A stretch of DNA of 64,000 bases from Symbiodinium natans. Taxonomy: Eukaryota > Sar > Dinophyceae > Suessiales > Symbiodiniaceae. A model generated the notes under the pieces. That model was given only the letters and a program-made list of their open reading frames with translations. It was not told where the DNA came from and ran no database searches. Positions 34,584 through 45,253 of the stretch are shown here, piece after piece. The stretch covers positions 1,008,279-1,072,278 of the forward strand of contig CAJNDS010002557.1 of NCBI GenBank assembly GCA_905221605.1. The letters are read 5' to 3'. The stretch's first letter is position 1, and the number at the start of each line of letters is the position of its first letter. A program made the translations under genes and the position numbers.

Positions 34584-35663
34584 CAGAAAAAGCCACTGCG
34601 TCTGCTGCTGTTACATCCACAAAGCATCCGGGCCCGTAAGCCCTAAACCCTAAACCCTAAACCCTGAACCCTGAACCCTAAACCCTGAACCCGAAACCCT
34701 AAACCCTGAACCCTAAACCCTGAACCCTGAACCCTGAACCCTAAACCCGAACCCTAAACCCTAAACCCTAAACCCTAAACCCGAACCCTGAACCCTGAAC
34801 CGAAACCTGAACCATCTTCCCTGCACGAGCTTCTTGGCAGCTTTACGGCAGCGACTCAGAAGGGATCCGGCCCACGTTTGGGACACATGCGACCAGACCC
34901 TAATTCAACAAGGGAATGCAGACACAGAAAGCCTTGAAAACCCTACAACCTTACGGAGCCCAATCCCAACCGCCCGTAATCCCTTCCCCCTAATAACAAA
35001 ACCCCCCCCCTCCCCCTCGCCCCCAAGTTCGCCTGGGCCGGAAAATACTGAAAATTCGGGTGGTCCTAAACCCTAAAGCCTGACATCCGAAGCCTAAACT
35101 GCAAAGGCCCTGAACCCTCATTAAACCCTCTGAGCCTTGAGCCCCAAAACCTGAAAATCCCTTGAGCCTTAAGCGCCAAACCCTGAAAACCCTCATGGCT
35201 CAACTCAAAAACGGAGGCCCTCAAGCCCCCCCCCCCTCCTTCTCAAACAGGTTTGGTCTTGGGCTGGGTGCCGGGAGGGTCAGGGGAAATTAGCAATGAA
35301 CAATGTTAGGGTTTAGGGTTTAGGGTTTAGGGTTTAGTATTTGTAGGAAAGCTCCCCCCCCCCCCCCCCCCGCCCCACTTGTCACGAACCCTGAACCCCA
35401 CAGCTGGGAATGAGGTTTAGGGTTTAGGGTTTAGGGGTTAGGGTTTAGGGTTTGCTGTGATAGGGCGTAGGTGCTGTGAAGGTTAGGTTTCGGAACAAGC
35501 TCGAAAGCTTCGTGAGGTGCGAAGAGCAGCTTTGGCCCGATTGTGGAGGGCCATCTAACACTTTCTCCCACCCCACACCGTCCGAGGCGGCAAACCCACC
35601 CAAACCTATTTAGAATTTATCCTAAACTCAAGGCAACATTCCACTTCTAAAAACTTATTCAAT
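34584..35663 (+). CDS. Seven-exon gene, unknown product
   Basis: The span includes introns. Exons are 34584-34635 (QKKPLRLLLLHPQSIRA, donor GTAAG), 34841-34975 (LRQRLRRDPAHVWDTCDQ, then TLIQQGNADTESLENPTT), 35028-35059 (RLGRKILKIR, acceptor CCCCCTCGCCCCCAAG), 35251-35278, 35404-35414, 35500-35579 (LESFVRCEEQLWPDCGGP) and 35633-35663 (QHSTSKNLFN). Phases agree throughout: 0-1, 1-1, 1-0, 0-1, 1-0, 0-2 and 2-0. The following frame may stop at TAG near 35745. Rich in Arg, Leu and Gln; no family is recognised. Confidence 0.48.
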
Positions 35664-35821
35664 GTCATTATGTTCGGGGTTGGGTCGGAGAGTGAAAGGA
35701 ATGGCTAGGCAGTTTCCGGGAGGCTTGGCCCGAGGCCAAGCAGAGTAGGGCATGGGGGCCAGGGGGCCAGGGGGCGAGGGTGCTACCGACTGGGTTGGCT
35801 TGCGCCATCGAAGGGCTTAAG

Positions 35822-35849
35822 CGCCGCCCCCCAACGTAGGGGGGCGGCG
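35822..35849. other. Perfect 11-bp hairpin
   Basis: CGCCGCCCCCC, loop AACGTA, GGGGGGCGGCG. Directly followed by GAGGCCCTGAGTTTAGGG and a TTTAGGG array. Function unknown. Confidence 0.8.
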
Positions 35850-35979
35850 AGGCCCTGAGTTTAGGGTTTAGGGTTTAGGGTTTAGGGTTTAGGGTTTAGG
35901 GTTTAGGGTTTAGGGTTTAGGCAACACTACTCGAATCCAGAACGCCCCCAAAGCAAGCTTTACGCCCTGCAATGCGCAG

Positions 35980-36045
35980 GGCATGACACGCCCACAGATT
36001 CTGACGCTGTTGCTCCCTTACCTCGAGGCACAAACAGGGCTCTGA
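35980..36045 (+). CDS. Possible terminal exon
   Basis: Follows CAATGCGCAG; reads GMTRPQILTLLLPYLEAQ, then TGL and TGA. In another phase it splices at GTGGGG (36047). Single exon, frame uncertain. Confidence 0.3.
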   Translation, partial: GMTRPQILTLLLPYLEAQTGL

Positions 36046-36433
36046 GGTGGGGTTTGTCGGGCTCTTATGGCTTTTGGATTTGGAGGTTAGGGACTTGCAC
36101 TTATTAAGACCTTGAGGGTTTGGGGCTTTTCGGACTTAGCGTGTAGGGCTTGCTGGACTTAGGCTTCTAGGGTCTGTCTAGGGTATAGTGGAGTTCATGA
36201 ACTGGCTTCAGCTTTGCGGCTTAGAGATCTTGACGGCATGCACGGCTGGCTGCTGGGGGATGTGAGTTTGGGATGTGTACCCGAAACCCTAAACCCGAAC
36301 CCTAAACCCTAACTCCTAAGCCGTAAACCCTAAACCCTAAACCCTAGACCCTAAACCCTAAACCCTAAACCCTAAGCCCTAAGCCCTAAACCCTAAACCC
36401 TAAACCCTAAACACCAAGGCCAAGGCTGCCACC

Positions 36434-36687
36434 ATGGAGCGCGATGTCGATCCTTCCGGCATCCTCGACTGCTTCCGCAATGAGCCCCTTGGTAGTGCAG
36501 TGGTACCCTTTACCCCTTTTTGGTTATGGATTCCCTTGTAGGTTTAGGGTTTAGGGTTTAGGGTTTAGGGTTTGGGGTTTAGGGTTTAGGGTTTAGGGTA
36601 AACAAGTGCCCTTATCATAATATGGTTACTGGGCTACTAAGGCTCCAAACTTTCGAAGATTTCGAAGTTGCTGAGGCGTGGTGGATG
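36434..36687 (+). CDS. First two exons of a gene with a Kozak-type start
   Basis: The span includes an intron. GCCACCATGGAG gives a near-ideal eukaryotic start. Exon 36434-36491 reads MERDVDPSGILDCFRNEP. The intron, 36492-36641, is exactly one family 2 element. Exon 36642-36687 reads SKLSKISKLLRRGG in matching phase. The frame is also open upstream to AG at 36424, so the ATG may be internal. The donor of exon 2 is uncertain near a poly-G tract. Confidence 0.45.
36492..36641 (+). mobile_element. Family 2 introner-like element filling a whole intron, copy 1
   Basis: Begins GTAGTGCAGTGGTACCCTTT, has TTTTTGGTTATGGATTCCCT, then eight TTTAGGG-type units. It ends CCCTTATCATAATATGGTT then ACTGGGCTACTAAG. 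The first GT and last AG coincide with the exon boundaries. See 54571-54630 and 50037-50129. Confidence 0.65.
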
Positions 36688-36971
36688 GTGGGGGGGGGGG
36701 GGGGTTGGGGTTTTAGGGTTTAGGGTTTAGGGTTTTGGGTTTAGGATTTAGGATGTTGAGGGTTTAGGGTTTAGGGTTTCGGGTGTTGAGAGTGTAGGGG
36801 GTTTAAGGTTCAGGATGTTTAGAGTTAGGTGGTGTGCTCTTGGGAGCTCTGGCGTAAAGTCTAAACCCTAAACCCTAGAATCCTGAACCACCCGAAACCT
36901 AACATCCTAAACCCTAAACCCTAAGCCCTAAACCCTAAACCTTAAATTCCGAAACCCTAAACCACTTGCAG

Positions 36972-37736
36972 TTCCCTGTCGCAATCAATCCCTCAAAGCC
37001 CCGGCAGCGCGCCGTCCCGAGCACGGCCCGAATACCGTGCGTGACTTCGGGTTTACGGTTTGTGGCTCAGGGGTTGAGAGTTGAGGCGTTTAGGGTTCAG
37101 GGTTTAGGGTCTAGAGTTTAGGGTTCAGGGTTTAGGGTTTAGGGGTTCAGGGTTCAAGGGTCAGCTTCCATGTCAGGCCGCCACACCGGCGATGAGACAG
37201 AATTTTCGGCACCTGGACCAGGCGCGTCCATGAGCTAGGAGCCGGGTTTAGGGTTTAGGGTTTAGGGTTTAGGGCTAGGGTTTAGGGCTAAGGGGTTTAG
37301 GGGTTTGGCTGGCAGGTCGACCTTTAAAAGCTGGTAAGCTTGAACCCTGAAACAGCCTTCAAACCGTAACCACACTCAACCAAGCTCGCAAGATTTGTCT
37401 ATCTCTGGATAGGTTTTGAGGGGGGCGCCTGTTTCCCGGGTTTAGGGCTTATAGGGTTCAGGGCTTAAGCCTTTAGGGTTTCATGAGTCACTGGTATGTC
37501 CTTGCAATATCAATAATGGGGTGCCGGCTCATGAAGTACTCAGAAAATGAAAAGAGAGTGAACCTCTGAACCCAAACAGGGGGCGACTGTGGCTGAGATG
37601 TCGGCTCAGAAGTTCGGGTTCAGGGTTCAGGGTTTAGGGTTTAGGGTTTGGGGTATAGGGTGTAGGGTTCAGGGTTTAGGGTCTAGGGTTTAGGGTTTAG
37701 GGGAGGTGTCAGCAGAGAATGCCTACTTCCCAAAGA
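36972..37736 (+). CDS. Several small exons, unknown product
   Basis: The span includes introns. Candidates are 36972-37036 (after CCACTTGCAG; open in all three frames, e.g. FPVAINPSKPRQRAVPST), 37177-37225 (AATPAMRQNFRHLDQA), 37580-37611 (GATVAEMSAQ) and 37713-37736 (before GTTTAGGG). TTTAGGG blocks at 37090-37160, 37245-37285 and 37625-37700 separate them. Phases cannot be linked with confidence. Confidence 0.3.
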
Positions 37737-38308
37737 GTTTAGGGTTCAATGAGGGTTTAAACTGGCCTGGGGGTTTGGGTTTGGGGTTTGGGGTTTGGGG
37801 TTTGGGGTTTAGGGTTTAGGGTTTAGGGTTTACGGTTTAGGGTTTAGGATTTAGGGTTTACGGTTTAGGGTTAGTTGCCATGATAAGCCAAACACCAAGC
37901 CAGCAGCCTGCCACACCGAGGACCAGAAATATCGCGCCGCACCCAATACAAGCTTCATGAACCCAAATCCCTCGATCCTAAACCCTGAACCCTAAACCCT
38001 AAACCCTAAACCCTAAACCCTAAGCCTTGTAGACTTGTAGGCTCCAAGCCACATGAGTAAAGGAAGGGCTCCCTCCGACCTTCGGAGGGGCGCCGGAAAA
38101 AATAGGGGTTCAGGGTTGGTTTAGGGCCTCGGACAGCTTCAAGGTAGTAGTTTAGGGTTTAGGGATTTAGGGATTTAGGGTTTAGGGTTTAGGGTTCAGG
38201 AGTTAGGGTTTAGGGTAAAACCCCTCCGGGTGCTGTGCCTCAACTCGGGGGGCGAGGGGGGGGAAACCCCAAACCCGAAGCCCGAAACCCTCCCAGGCTC
38301 TCCGACAG

Positions 38309-38591
38309 ATGAAGTTCGGTGAAGTTGCGCGACTGGCTTCGTCGCGCTTCTACGGCGGCCAGCCCCTGGGCAACAGTATATGGCTTCGGGTTCAGGGAAG
38401 TTGGGTTTACTCCGACGCTTCGATCTGTCAAATGCTCGCAAGTCATGAAACCCTAAACCCTAAACCCAAAACCCTCAATCAAATCGGAGGTTGCCGCGAT
38501 TGATGTGCTTAGGCCGCGTCCTAGAAACCCAAAAATGTCTTCTCGGCACTTGCGCTGTCGGCTTTGTTGTTGGTTAAGGCCTTTTTTCTAA
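38309..38591 (+). CDS. Two-exon gene end, possibly a small complete gene
   Basis: The span includes an intron. Exon 38309-38389 starts ATG right after CTCCGACAG and reads MKFGEVARLASSRFYGG, then QPLGNSIWLR, ending at GTTCAGGG. The intron ends with CCCTAAA units and CGGAG. Exon 38490-38591 reads VAAIDVLRPRPRNPKMSS, then RHLRCRLCCWLRPFF and TAA. 60 codons in agreeing phase. Basic and Cys-rich at the end. Confidence 0.42.
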
Positions 38592-38762
38592 GTTTTGGGG
38601 TTTAGGGTTTAGGGTTAGGGTTTAGGGTTCAGGGTTTAGGGTTTAGGGTTTAGGGTGCACGGGTCGGGGTGTACCCTTGGAGTAGCTTCGTCACTCAAGC
38701 GAGGGGCACGACTTTTCGCAGCCGAACCTCAAGTTGTTAAACCCACACCCGAAGCTCTAAGC

Positions 38763-38868
38763 TTGGGGATGTTCCCCCTCATACGAACAGTCCTTAATAG
38801 GCATTACGTATAGAACCCGCTACCATAATCCCTATTAAGGACTGTTAGCACAAGGGGGAGCGTCCCGA
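38763..38868 (+). mobile_element. Family 1 palindromic element, copy 5
   Basis: TTGGGGATGTTCCCCCTCAT at the left, GACTGTTAGCACAAGGGGGA and GCGTCCC at the right. It ends 15 bases before a small exon (38884-38896) with strong AG and GTAAAG signals. Confidence 0.8.
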
Positions 38869-38939
38869 CTCTATTCCCTACAGCCACAAGATGCAGGTAA
38901 AGGGCTCCTTGTAGGTATCCTGGGGTCCCGGTTCACGCT

Positions 38940-39125
38940 GAACCCTAAACCCGAAACCCAAAACCCTCCACCCTAAACCCTGAACCCTGAACCCTGAACC
39001 CTGAACCCTGAACCCTGAACCCTGAACCCTGAACCCTGAACCCTGAACCCTGAACCCTGAACCCTGAACCCTGAACCCTAAACCCTAAACCCTAAACCCT
39101 AAACCCTAGCCCTAAACCCTAAACC
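38940..39125 (-). repeat. CCCTGAA variant array flanked by CCCTAAA
   Basis: About thirteen consecutive CCCTGAA units, then CCCTAAA units: a homogenised variant inside one array. Confidence 0.95.
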
Positions 39126-39178
39126 CCGGTAAGACTTCCGAGGTTTCCAACCCGTGTGGACTGGCTCTTAGAGACTTG

Positions 39179-39900
39179 GTCGAGACCCTGATTATATTGT
39201 CATTCTGATTATTCATATTAAAAATATTTTTAATATTAGTAAAGTTATTAATATTATTAGTATTTAAACATCATATAGTATTCATATTACCATTGCTATT
39301 ATCAATATTCTTGAGAAGATGTATATGGTTAATGTTATGGGGGGTCACGTTTTACATGTTTAAGGGTACTTAAACTCAACAAGGAACAGAGATATATTAT
39401 TGTTCATGTTATCCCGTTTTTGCTCCATCACCCTACTTTGCCACAAAACATCTTGTGAGAGTCTGTTGGGGGGGGGGGATGGGCGGGTGAGGCGTATTTA
39501 CGTGCTTTCGTTGAGAGAACAAGGCAAATTCACAGGCATTCACAGATTCTCTTGGCTTCCATACGAATGCCGATGGTATCCACGCCAAGCCCATCCCGAT
39601 CACATACAGATTCCATGATGCATCCATGCCAAACTTACTGATGTCCAACCACCCACCCAGCGCCTGCATCCATAGACAACCTATGATGGCATCTACGTTC
39701 TTGCCCCTTTCATGTTTCGCTTGCATCCATTCTCGGCTCTCTTTCTTTCTGTCGTTCTTGATTTCCTTACGTCTTCCTGACACCTGCCTAGCTAAATTGT
39801 AGCCTCGATCAGGGTAAATGCGCTGCATGCACCCGATATCTACGGTGCGATTCCTTCCCTCAGAGAGAATGTCATTCCGCAAACCCTAAACTAAACCCTA
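39179..39900. other. AT-rich stretch without telomere-type repeats
   Basis: 39190-39330 is AT-rich simple sequence. A 149-codon minus frame at 39433-39882 (e.g. GGWLDISKFGMDASWNLY) has no neighbours and no clear homology; repeated CATGGAT/CATCCA motifs may explain it. The possible plus exon 39143-39178 lies just before. Confidence 0.35.
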
Positions 39901-39916
39901 AGTTGCTATGGAGCAG

Positions 39917-40040
39917 CTTAGGAAGACCTCCGCCAGCAGATGGCCATTGTGGGGGCCTGACTGAAGGAGACCCACTTGGGGGTTTCCAGTTCTGAAAGTC
40001 TTCCCGAGGATGGGACACGCTCCCATGTTCCTTGGGAAAC
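39917..40040 (+). CDS. Two exons, unknown product
   Basis: The span includes an intron of 41 bases. Exon 39917-39948 (LRKTSASRWP) follows TATGGAGCAG. Exon 39990-40040 (SESLPEDGTRSHVPWE) follows GGGTTTCCAG. Phases 0-2 and 2-2 agree. Continuing without splicing reaches TAG at about 40053. Confidence 0.33.
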
Positions 40041-40825
40041 GTGCATCGGCTGCTAGGACGGGAACCTCAGCCGCATCTCACCTCATCCAAGATCCCTAGC
40101 CAACAGTCGCTGTTTCCGAGTAGGGTTCCAGGGTTTAGGGTCCAGGGAAACCATTTGGGTTCTTACGGAAGTTGGGAAGTCGGCTTCTTTAGAGCCTTTT
40201 AACAGTCTAAAGGATTCCTCAACTAGAGAATCTGAACCCCGAAATGGTCCTTCAAAAAGGTTCCACTAAACCCTAAACCCTCTATGTATATATACATATA
40301 TGTATATATATATATATATAGATGTATCTATTTTCTAAGCTACCCCTCACCTATATAACCTACATGATTTGACCCCTATATCAGCTCACACGGCAAATCT
40401 CGAAATCGTGGCTGCTTTTTTGGACCTTCCTGCTCCTCCAGTACGAAGCCTTTTGTTTCGGAAACCCCAACTTAGATAGACTCTCATGCCCGGATGAGCA
40501 ACTAAGTTCCTTAATGGAGTATCGGGTCGGAATAATTACTCACAGTACTCCCTGATGGTCCCGAGACCCCCAAGCCCTTCCCGAAATCCTAAGCCCTAAA
40601 TTGCTAAGGATTTAAGTTTTCCTCCCCCCCCCTGCCCCCCACAGCCCCCTCCTAAACCCTAAACCCTAAACCCTAAACCCTAAACCCTAAACCCTAAACC
40701 CTAAACCCTAAACCCTAAACCCCCCCCCCAAAAGAAAAAAAACAAAATAGTAAGAATAAAATAGAATAAAACAATCATGATAACAATAACAAAGACAGCT
40801 GGGATTCGGACTCAGGGACTGACAG

Positions 40826-42111
40826 ATGCTTGGCTTGGGTATCCCGGGGTCGAGAGAGGCTGAGACCTTGTTCCTCGGAGCCTCTGGGCTGATGGGCACA
40901 TCCCCGGGGTTTAGGGTTTAGGGTTTAGGGTTTAGGGTTTAGGGTTTAGGGTTTCGGGTTTAGGGTTTAGGGTTTAGGGTTTAGGGTTTAGGGTTTAGGG
41001 TTTAGGGCGGTTGCTCGCCGATGTAGAAGTTCGAGAGGGACTGCTTAGGTGAAGGTGCGCACGACATGAAGTTGAGCTGCATGGGTTGGGATGTTCCCTT
41101 GATACTAACAATCCTCAATCGGGGGTACTATATTCCCCATTAAGGACTGTTACTATAGGGGGGAACATCCGAAGGCATCAGGGTTTGTAGGCTTATGGTG
41201 TCTTGGGGAGGGTGGCTCAGCCCAAGTCATGATTGATCAAGCTTGTTTCACACCTGAGCGTTTGTCTGGCGTCCCTTCCACAGCACCTGAGTCCCGACAC
41301 AGCCGTTCAAGAGCCTTAAGTTACAGACCCTGTGATAACTTAACCCCTAAACCCTAAACCCTAAACCCTAAACCCGAAACCCTAAACCCTAAACCCTAAA
41401 CCCTAAACCCTATCCTGTGCCCGTGTTGCACTTACTACGGCATACTTCTCGAAGGTGGCTCGGGCCTGCATGCGTCTTAAGGGATCGCCAGCCCAGAGGT
41501 TACCGTGCTGAGAAAGTCAAGCAGTCAAGTTTAGGGAGTTTAGGGTTTAGGGTTTGGGGTTTAGGGTTTAGGGTTTCGAGTTTAGGGTGGGGAGGTGGCA
41601 GCCACAGGATGGTCTGGATTAGAGGGAGGGTTTGAAGAACAGGCCTATACACTCATGCCATTTCAGGCTGAAGCACGGCCCCCAAATCCTCCTATGTGTC
41701 CCATGTTCGGACCATTCAATATCCGAAAAAGCGCGGCCGATTGGCTTCATGAAAGCACTGGCATTCAGGGTTTAGAGGGTTTATAAGTGTCTTATTGGGT
41801 TTTGTAGGGTTTGTGGGGCTTTCTGTGGCTTCTAGGGTTTATAGCGCTTACGGGCTTTATAGCGTGTTTTATGTTTAGTTTCATCACGCCACCTTATGAG
41901 GCCAGGTTTTTTTTTGGTGGGAGTTTTTCTCTCTATCTCTCTCTTTTTTCAACCCTAAACCCTGAAACCTGAACCCTAAACCCTAAACCCTAAACCCTAA
42001 ACCCTAAACCCGCAAGCTGGACAATGGATGCCCAAAAAGCCTCCTCACCACCTGCTAAAGTGCATCAGCATTGGAGTCCCTAAAACATGGCGCCGGAACA
42101 CTTTCAGCTAA
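40826..42111 (+). CDS. Four-exon complete gene model, unknown 137-residue protein
   Basis: The span includes introns. Exons are 40826-40908, 41455-41528, 41608-41769 and 42017-42111; they sum to 414 bases, ATG to TAA, with phases 0-2, 2-1, 1-1 and 1-stop. The start reads MLGLGIPGSREAETLFLG. Exon 2 reads WLGPACVLRDRQPRGYRA. Exon 3 (53 codons) reads GFEEQAYTLMPFQAEA ... MFGPFNIRKSAADWLHE. The end reads PHHLLKCISIGVPKTWR, then RNTFS. Introns 1, 2 and 3 all begin GTTTAGGG. Introns 1 and 3 carry CCCTAAA units near their 3' ends. A family 1 element lies in intron 1 and another starts nine bases after the stop. No domain is recognised. Confidence 0.52.
41086..41171 (+). mobile_element. Family 1 palindromic element, copy 6
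   Basis: TTGGGATGTTCCCTTGATAC at the left, ACTATAGGGGGGAACATCC at the right; slightly shortened. In intron 1 of the four-exon gene. Confidence 0.8.
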
Positions 42112-42120
42112 AACCAGACC

Positions 42121-42223
42121 TTGGGATGTTCCCTCTTATACTCACAGTCCTTAATCGGGATTTATAGTACCCCCCTATTCTAATCCCTATGAAGGACTGC
42201 TGGTATAAGGGGGAACATCCCAA
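42121..42223 (+). mobile_element. Family 1 palindromic element, copy 7 (best copy)
   Basis: TTGGGATGTTCCCTCTTATA pairs with TATAAGGGGGAACATCCCAA. Inner arms CACAGTCCTTAATCGGGATT and AATCCCTATGAAGGACTGCT pair too, so nearly the whole 103 bases can fold into one hairpin. There is no room for a transposase. Confidence 0.85.
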
Positions 42224-42837
42224 CCAGTAGAAAAAAAGATCTAAATCACCCTGAACCCCCTAAACAGGTGTAGGCTTGTTAAGGTACTTGCCAGGCGGTC
42301 GCAATTGAAACCACGATCAATGTACAATGCAAACGGCGGGACGTGAGCCAGGGTCAGGGTTTAAGGGTTCAAGGGCTTTCTGGTTCTGGGGCTGAGCTCA
42401 ACCCTAAATACCCCTAAACCCCAAACCCCAAACCCCAAACCCCAAACCCTAAACCCTAAACCCTAAACCCTAAACCCTAAACCCTAAACCCTAAACCCTA
42501 ATGAATGACAGGCTCCTGACTCATGACTCATGATGCAGTAGGGCGTAGCGGAGATCCTGTGGCTTTAGGATAGGGGCTTATATTACCCTCAGGCTCCACG
42601 TACCCATATAGCAGATGCTTTGGCCTTAAAGGGGTTCCCATATATTAGCTTTAGGGCCCAAGTATGTACTACATAGGTATATGGACCCTTAGGGTCTTAT
42701 GTCCTTTCTTCGGCCTTGCGCCCCGCCTCCTGGAATCACCGCACCTGTGTGCACGCGCGCGTTTCTGCCCCGCAGGCGCCTAACGAGCCTAGTCAGGCCT
42801 GAGGGATACTCAAGGTTTAGGGTATATAGAGCTTAAA

Positions 42838-43283
42838 GGGTTTATAGGGTTTATAGGGTGTATAGGGTTTATAGGGTTTATAGGGTTTATAGGGTTTATA
42901 GGGTTTATAGGGTTTATAGGGTTTATAGGGTTTATAGGGTTTATAGGGTTTTATAGGGTTTATAGGGCTTATAGGGTTTATAGGGTTTATAGGGTTTATA
43001 GGGTTTATAGGGTTTATAGGGTTTATAGGGTTTATAGGGTTTATAGGGTTTATAGGGCTCATGGGGTTTATAGGGTTAATAGGGTTTATGGGGTTCATGG
43101 GGTTGAAAGGGTTTATAGGGTTTATGTGGTTCATGGGGTTTATAGGGTTTATAGGGTTTATGGGGTTTATAGGGTTTATAGGGTTTATGGGGTTCATCGG
43201 GTTTATAGGGTTTATAGGGTTTATGGGGTTTATAGGGTTTATAGGGTTTATGGGGTTTATGGGGTTTAGGGTTTAGGGTTTAG
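42838..43283 (+). repeat. (TTTATAGGG)n satellite, 9-base unit
   Basis: About 48 units, first TTTATAGGG, later mixed with TTTATGGGG and TTCATGGGG. Frames with INP or GFI repeats are artefacts of a unit divisible by three. The unit looks like TTTAGGG with TA inserted. Confidence 0.95.
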
Positions 43284-43721
43284 GGTCTAGGGCAGTTGGC
43301 GACTGGTGGTCTCTTAAAGCGCAACTGTATGTTGAATACCATACGCCTGAGAGTTTTTCGCCTAAAGCATATAAGTCTTGTCTTAGTTACCTGAACTGTC
43401 CCCGGTCTAACCCTAGCACAGTTATCATCTGAACCACCCAAATGCCCAATTTTTTAGTACGTCGGCTACCCTAAACCCGAAACCCGAAACCCCTAAACCC
43501 TAAACCCTAAACCCAAATATTGGAACATGAGTCCTTTCATCGTGTCAGGAAAGGCAGGGCATGTCGCGCGCAGTCAGTCCTTTGCTAGGACCCAGAGTAG
43601 GCCCCTATTTCCTTGGTTTTAGGGTTGGCCTACCCTTAGGGTTTAGGGTTTAGGGTTTAGGGTTCAGGGTTTAGGGTTATAAATCCCTTAACACCAAAAA
43701 GGGTGCTCTTTTTGTTCCTAG

Positions 43722-44439
43722 GGCTACTCCTGGGTCCAGTTGTTGTGTTCAGCAAGCAGCGTTAACTCTGCGTTTCTTCGTTCGGCAAGCAGAGCTTGCC
43801 AGCAGCTGAGAGAACTCCAGCATCGTGAGACCCTAAACCCTAAACCCTAAACCCTAAACCCTAAACCCTACACCCTACACCCTAAGCCCTAAGCCCTAAA
43901 CCCTAAACCCTAAACCCTAAACCCTAAACCCTAAACCCTAAACCCTAAACCCTAAACCCTAAACCCTAAACCCTAAACCCTAAACCCTAAACCCTAAACC
44001 CTAAACCCTAAACCCTAAACCCTAAACCCTAAACCCTAAACCCTAAACCCTAAACTGAACTTAACCCGAAACTTGTGTGCCTGTGCTGGAGGCATGCTTC
44101 GATGTCGCCAACAACATAATTCTACCCATCTTTTCTTTGGGCTTGAGGGATCTAGGGGTTTGGGGGGGGTTCAGGGTTGACTTTTTTTTGCGACTTGGGA
44201 ACCCCCGAACTGCCAGCCGAGATGACGCAATCCGGAGAGTTGTCCAGCTGCTCTTTTTGCAAACTCACGTTCATGGCGCTGAAGCCACACTCAGGGGGCT
44301 GCAGCGACACGGGCTGTTGGATGGCTGTTGGATTCATTGTTGTAGGGGTTGGGGAGTGCCGGAGCCCTATCATCATCTCAGCATAAACGCCCTTCCTGGC
44401 AATGAATGCAAGCAAACCCCCCGAAACCCTAAACCCTAA
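43722..44439 (+). CDS. Two-exon region with long open frame, unknown product
   Basis: The span includes an intron made almost wholly of CCCTAAA (43831-44055). Exon 43722-43824 follows TTTTTGTTCCTAG and ends at GTGAGA; it reads GYSWVQLLCSASSVNSAF, then LRSASRACQQLRELQH. From 44092 (after GCTGGAG) one frame stays open to 44439 (ACFDVANNIILPIFSLGL ... RDDAIRRVVQLLFLQTHVH). In another frame 44218-44340 reads a Cys/His-spaced stretch (CSFCKLTFMALKPHSGGC) that recalls a zinc finger. Which frame is used is unclear. Confidence 0.4.
43831..44055 (-). repeat. Longest near-perfect CCCTAAA array
   Basis: About 32 units, with two CCCTACA and two CCCTAAG units near 43868-43885. It begins five bases after the proposed donor GTGAG, so here CCCTAAA lies at an intron 5' end, opposite to the usual order. 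Confidence 0.95.
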
Positions 44440-45253
44440 ACCCTAAACCCTGACAACATGAATGCAAAGATTTAGTCCCAGATTTTGTTTTTGTTTTTTG
44501 TTCTGTTTTTCGGCTCAAGACTGAAGAGTCCCAGAAAGTTGTTGTTTTTGTTGTTTTTGGTTTTTGTTTTTCTGGTTGCAAAAACTTCTACGAGGAGATA
44601 ACAAAAACTGGCGGAAATGTGGCCTCCCGTGCTCGGATTTCCTTGCGCAAATGAGGGACAGCTTTTGGAAGAAGCCTCTGCGCTTGACATTTCCCTGCGT
44701 ACTTTCCACTCACGCGAAACATGGCATGTTCATTTTGCGAGAGCTCGTGTCGAGCGGCTTGTCAGTGAGACAGAAACTCGAGAAGGCAGTATCAAAATTA
44801 TCTCGCAGTCTGCCTGATGCGCTTCTCTAGCGCCTTGTCAGAATCACTTTCTTCATTGCTTTCATTTCTTACAGTAGCAGTGCCTCGCGCAAATGAAAGA
44901 CAGCTTTTGGGAAAGTCCTTTGAACTTTGGTTTTCCTGGTATCATCTCCGGTGTCGCTTGTTCTTTATCAATCTCAAGATGTTGTCGTTCTTCAATGTGT
45001 ACTTCTACTTTTTGTACATAAAGCAATTCTTTATCACTTTGTCAAGTCGTTTAATTTTCTTAGTCTCTACACTGGTGCAATTACTAGAAGTCCACTCTTG
45101 CTACACAAAAAGTATGAACATGTACGAATGCTCGTTATCAAGTAGATCGTTAAGCTTCATGTTACGAGCCTTGCATTTTGCATTGTTTATTCAGCTGAAA
45201 AAACAATGTGTTCCTCAACTATCATGTTTTCCATTGCTATAATGAAAGGGTCA

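Noticed and set aside
36485-36510. tRNA-like A-box (TAGTGCAGTGG)
   Set aside because: No B-box or cloverleaf follows; it is the start of a family 2 element.
39433-39882. 149-codon minus-strand gene
   Set aside because: Isolated, odd Trp/Met composition with repeated short motifs, no splice or start context; kept only as an open question.
1703-41666. Introns of about 19-39 bases suggested at 1703, 4792, 32410, 33438, 41630 and 43761
   Set aside because: Each flanking frame reads straight through the stretch, so it is more likely exonic; the 30-base cases at 33587 and 40041 remain doubtful.
42817-43276. INP- and GFI-repeat open frames
   Set aside because: The 9-base TTTATAGGG unit is divisible by three, so open frames are expected without coding.
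42838-43283. CRISPR-like array
   Set aside because: Units are contiguous 9-mers with no spacers, in a eukaryotic context.
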